This document shows, in pieces, positions 31,847 through 33,748 of a DNA stretch of 33,748 bases. Source of the DNA: Bacteroidales bacterium (GTDB lineage: Bacteria; Bacteroidota; Bacteroidia; Bacteroidales; Marinilabiliaceae). The stretch covers positions 1 to 33,748 of the forward strand of contig JAFPZF010000034.1 in assembly GCA_017417385.1 (NCBI GenBank), read 5' to 3'. Below the pieces are notes generated by a model. It saw only the letters and a list, made by a program, of their open reading frames with translations. It was not told the origin of the DNA and searched no databases. Numbering within the stretch: the stretch's first letter is position 1; every line of letters starts with the position of its first letter. The position numbers were made by a program, and so were the translations under genes.

Positions 31847-31857
31847 ACGTAATTTTG
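31828..31857 (+). promoter_or_regulatory. Promoter of the tandem-repeat secreted protein gene
   Basis: TTTG at 31828-31831, an 18-bp spacer and TAATTTTG at 31850-31857. Transcription would start near 31863, which rules out the upstream ATG at 31803 as start and supports 31890. Confidence 0.65.
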
Positions 31858-31889
31858 CGCCGCAAATAACAAATGTGCGACAAGAGAAT

Positions 31890-33152
31890 ATGCAAAGATT
31901 TACTAATGTCAGAGGGGAGGGCGAAGGGCGTCTTCTCCGTAGTGTGCGAGGGCTACGTCTAGTCTGGTCGTTTATGCTAGCATTCCTTCTCGGGGTGTGG
32001 AGCACCGGGGCGATGGCTGGGGAGAAGGTAGACTTAGTCTTGTATTCATACGAGTGGAGTAGTGAGGCGAACGACTTCGTTCTTTCCGAGAAGACCGAGT
32101 ATATCGGTTGTGACAGGACGACTGGCGAAAGCGACCTTGAGCTGGGGTACGCATGGGATGCGGTGACGAAGTCGTGGGTCAACTCATCAAAAGTGGAGGC
32201 TTTCTATGAGGGGAATGACACCACTTACATCTTCTCCAACTGGGATGAGGATGCAGACACATGGGTCAACGACAGCAAAACGGAGTTTTTGCATGACGAG
32301 AAAGGCAACCAGATATCATTGTCTTATTACGATTGGAATGCAGAGACTGAGAAGTGGGTCGGCAGAGAGCGCGATGAATACCAATATGACGATAAAGGAC
32401 GGTGCTCAATGTACATACCGTGCGATTGGGACTCGGAAATACAGGATTGGGTAGGCAAGGGAAGGCAGACAATATATGTCTATGACACCAACGGGAATAG
32501 AGTGTCGGAGATAAGCAGTTCTCTCGATGAGAGTGGAGAGAAGTGGGAGCAGCGTTATAAGATAGAGTTTACATACGGGGAGAATGGGAAGGTAGAGACA
32601 GAGTACATAGATAATTACGACTCTTCGGTTCTCAAAAGAAAGATAGAATATGAGTATGACGAGGCGGGTAATTGCGTTCTCGAGACGCGAGCTGTCTGGG
32701 AGGATGACAATTGGAAAGGCACGGGGAGGATAGAATACACCTATGACGCGAACAACAATTGCACGCTTGAGGTAGATTACAGTGGTGAGACGTTGCACAC
32801 GAAGCGGGAGTGCAGCTATGATGAGAGGGGGAACATGACGTACGTGGCCCATTATAGTTGGAACAGCGGAGCAGAGGAGTGGGTAGGTTATGGAGAGGCG
32901 CTCAAATCGACGTTTGACGAGACAGGTCTTGAGACGTTGTGGTATGATTATGAGTGGGACTCAGAGAAGAAAGAGTGGAGTGTCATTTCCAAAGAGGTGT
33001 GTGAGTACATGAATGAGCCGGCGAGCCTACCATCTGTACCTTCGCGTGCTGTCATCAGGGAGAACGGAGCTTACGACTTGACAGGCAGGAAGGCCGTGGC
33101 GAGCAAGAAGGGGCTTGTAGTAGAGGGTGGCCGGATAGTATTCCGCAAATAG
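31890..33152 (+). CDS. Secreted protein of tandem YD-like repeats
   Basis: 420 residues from the ATG at 31890, which lies downstream of a good promoter. A long n-region precedes a hydrophobic signal segment (LVWSFMLAFLLGVWSTG) ending AMAGEK. The mature part is ~10 imperfect repeats of ~30 residues with the pattern Y-x-YDxxGNxx followed by DWDxExxxWVG. This is similar to YD/RHS-type or DUF3836-type beta-hairpin repeats. The last ~35 residues (GAYDLTGRKAVASKKGL...IVFRK) resemble the C-terminal T9SS-like or sorting tail of Bacteroidota secreted proteins. It is expected to be secreted or surface-attached; its role is unknown. A 12-bp inverted repeat at 33199-33245 follows. Confidence 0.75.
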   Translation: MQRFTNVRGEGEGRLLRSVRGLRLVWSFMLAFLLGVWSTGAMAGEKVDLVLYSYEWSSEANDFVLSEKTEYIGCDRTTGESDLELGYAWDAVTKSWVNSSKVEAFYEGNDTTYIFSNWDEDADTWVNDSKTEFLHDEKGNQISLSYYDWNAETEKWVGRERDEYQYDDKGRCSMYIPCDWDSEIQDWVGKGRQTIYVYDTNGNRVSEISSSLDESGEKWEQRYKIEFTYGENGKVETEYIDNYDSSVLKRKIEYEYDEAGNCVLETRAVWEDDNWKGTGRIEYTYDANNNCTLEVDYSGETLHTKRECSYDERGNMTYVAHYSWNSGAEEWVGYGEALKSTFDETGLETLWYDYEWDSEKKEWSVISKEVCEYMNEPASLPSVPSRAVIRENGAYDLTGRKAVASKKGLVVEGGRIVFRK

Positions 33153-33198
33153 GTGTAGAATAGGACAATAGAGACTGCAATAGCAGGACGCTCGGTAA

Positions 33199-33245
33199 CG
33201 GAGCTATGGGTCAGAAGCTGAACTTCAGTTTTGCCCATAGCTCCG
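33199..33245. terminator. Inverted repeat between convergent genes
   Basis: cggagctatggg (33199-33210) pairs perfectly with cccatagctccg (33234-33245) across 23 nt. There is no clear T-tract. It overlaps the 3' end of the decayed barrel gene on the minus strand. Confidence 0.5.
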
Positions 33246-33375
33246 AGTTGTCTTTGTACATGGCGAACATACCGCCGTCGGCGTAGAAAAGTCGTAGCCG
33301 AGCGTGACGTGCAGCTGGTCGCTGATAGCGTAGTCGGCGGAGAGGCGGTTGAATATGCCGCCAGCCGTCGGTAAC
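33211..33375 (-). pseudogene. Frameshifted C-terminus of an outer-membrane beta-barrel protein
   Basis: Reading the minus strand in one frame gives FNRLSADYAISDQLHVTLGY and D-F. From the TTTT run (plus-strand aaaa at 33287-33290) the reading must shift by one base to give FYADGGMFAMYKDNSELWAK and LKFSF, then a stop at 33211. Alternating strands and a terminal Phe are typical of outer-membrane barrels. A single-base deletion in the T-run explains the break, although a sequencing error is possible. The N-terminal part was not found intact upstream. Confidence 0.6.
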
Positions 33376-33438
33376 GTCAGCGTAGGCGAAGGAGGGAGAA
33401 GATGTCGTTGATTAAGGTTGTGGAGGTGCGGAGGGGTT

Positions 33439-33624
33439 TCAGTTGTGGTAGTCGTCGGGGGACCAGGTGAACTTGATGGTTTCGGGGACCATGTATTTGC
33501 CGATCTTGTAGTCGATGTTGGCTTTGTGGGCTTGGCTGAGCTGGAAGCGGCGGGGGATGCGGTACATCTTGCCGTCCTTGAGGAAGAAGGCACCGGTCTG
33601 ATGGAAGTCCGAGTTTTCCCGCAC
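33439..33624 (-). CDS. Small hypothetical protein or gene fragment
   Basis: 61 residues from a GTG start: MRENSDFHQTGAFFLKDGKM then YRIPRRFQLSQAHKAN, ending KFTWSPDDYHN. Codon use is consistent and the sequence looks protein-like (DGKMYRIP, KIGKYMVPETIKFTW). It has no signal peptide or membrane segment. It lies 7 bp after the stop of the next upstream minus-strand gene and just before the barrel pseudogene. It may be a short real protein of that operon or part of a decayed larger gene; no family was recognised. Confidence 0.45.
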   Translation of the reverse strand: MRENSDFHQTGAFFLKDGKMYRIPRRFQLSQAHKANIDYKIGKYMVPETIKFTWSPDDYHN

Positions 33625-33631
33625 TTTTTAC

Positions 33632-33748
33632 CTAGAATTCCTGGTTGACGGTTTTAGGCTTAGCTGGGCGACCGACTTTTGGTGTCGCAGATTTCTTTCT
33701 TGACACGTACTGAGGGGCGCAGTTCTCCGGTATTTCTATGCCAAACTC
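33632..33748 (-). CDS. C-terminal end of a protein cut by the window edge
   Basis: On the minus strand an open frame runs from the window end to TAG at 33632-33634: EFGIEIPENCAPQYVSRKKS then ATPKVGRPAKPKTVNQEF. The basic KVGRPAKPK stretch is AT-hook-like, which suggests a DNA- or nucleic-acid-binding tail. The start lies outside the window, so the family cannot be told. Confidence 0.5.
   Translation of the reverse strand, partial: EFGIEIPENCAPQYVSRKKSATPKVGRPAKPKTVNQEF

Noticed and set aside
31803-31889. Upstream ATG at 31803 as start of the repeat protein
   Set aside because: It lies before the likely promoter (31828-31857); the ATG at 31890 is followed by a signal peptide.

Overview
The window looks like chromosomal DNA of a Bacteroidota, most likely order Bacteroidales. 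The signs are Bacteroidota-type promoters (TTTG, about 20 nt, then TAnnTTTG), FISUMP and DUF4595 lipoproteins with acid-rich surface-export-like residues after the lipobox cysteine, a PorX-type response regulator (type IX secretion control), proteins ending in T9SS-like tails, an Rpn-family PD-(D/E)XK nuclease with a coiled-coil tail, and an ExbB/ExbD operon with two ExbD genes. Plus-strand genes are purine-loaded and use AGG (Arg) and ATA (Ile) freely. No rRNA, tRNA, CRISPR array or complete insertion sequence was seen.

Layout. 1-2340: intergenic repeats, the Rpn-type nuclease gene, a long rod-shaped structured RNA ending in a U-tract (6S-like) and a small HTH gene. 2453-5422: a five-gene operon of small membrane and lipoproteins, closed by a terminator. 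5580-7466: a promoter, a PL9-like parallel beta-helix lipoprotein and a low-molecular-weight phosphotyrosine phosphatase. 7491-9374 (minus): a small tail-anchored membrane protein and PorX. 9598-15386: ileS, a DksA/TraR-like gene, lspA and tatD. 15457-17940: exbB, a four-helix membrane protein, exbD and exbD. 18367-20867: a TorF-like outer-membrane protein and a methyl-accepting chemotaxis protein. 21463-26271: a 1602-aa secreted protein. 26272-26636: a terminator and a likely orphan fragment of group II intron RNA. 26637-31379 (minus): a five-gene operon of circularly permuted ATP-grasp, alpha-E, transglutaminase-like protease and two AstE/aspartoacylase-fold proteins. 31440-33748: a relic of a second Rpn gene, a tandem-repeat secreted protein and decaying minus-strand genes.

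The most interesting system is the minus-strand operon 26637-31379. ATP-grasp, alpha-E and transglutaminase genes are the set known from predicted peptide-ligase and Anbu-proteasome loci. Here no Anbu subunit is present and two AstE-like proteins are coupled instead. One of these keeps every zinc and catalytic residue; its neighbour has lost all but one of them and looks like a pseudoenzyme partner. A reasonable inference is a pathway that makes an amide- or peptide-linked product and trims or remodels it.

Non-coding structure is unusually rich: a dispersed family of structured repeats with terminal inverted repeats and covarying internal hairpins (9647-9906, 17950-18069, 20880-21184, plus a minimal form at 14532-14574), a set of terminators sharing one apical hairpin, and several G-rich purine tracts. 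All calls were made by eye from sequence, without database searches.
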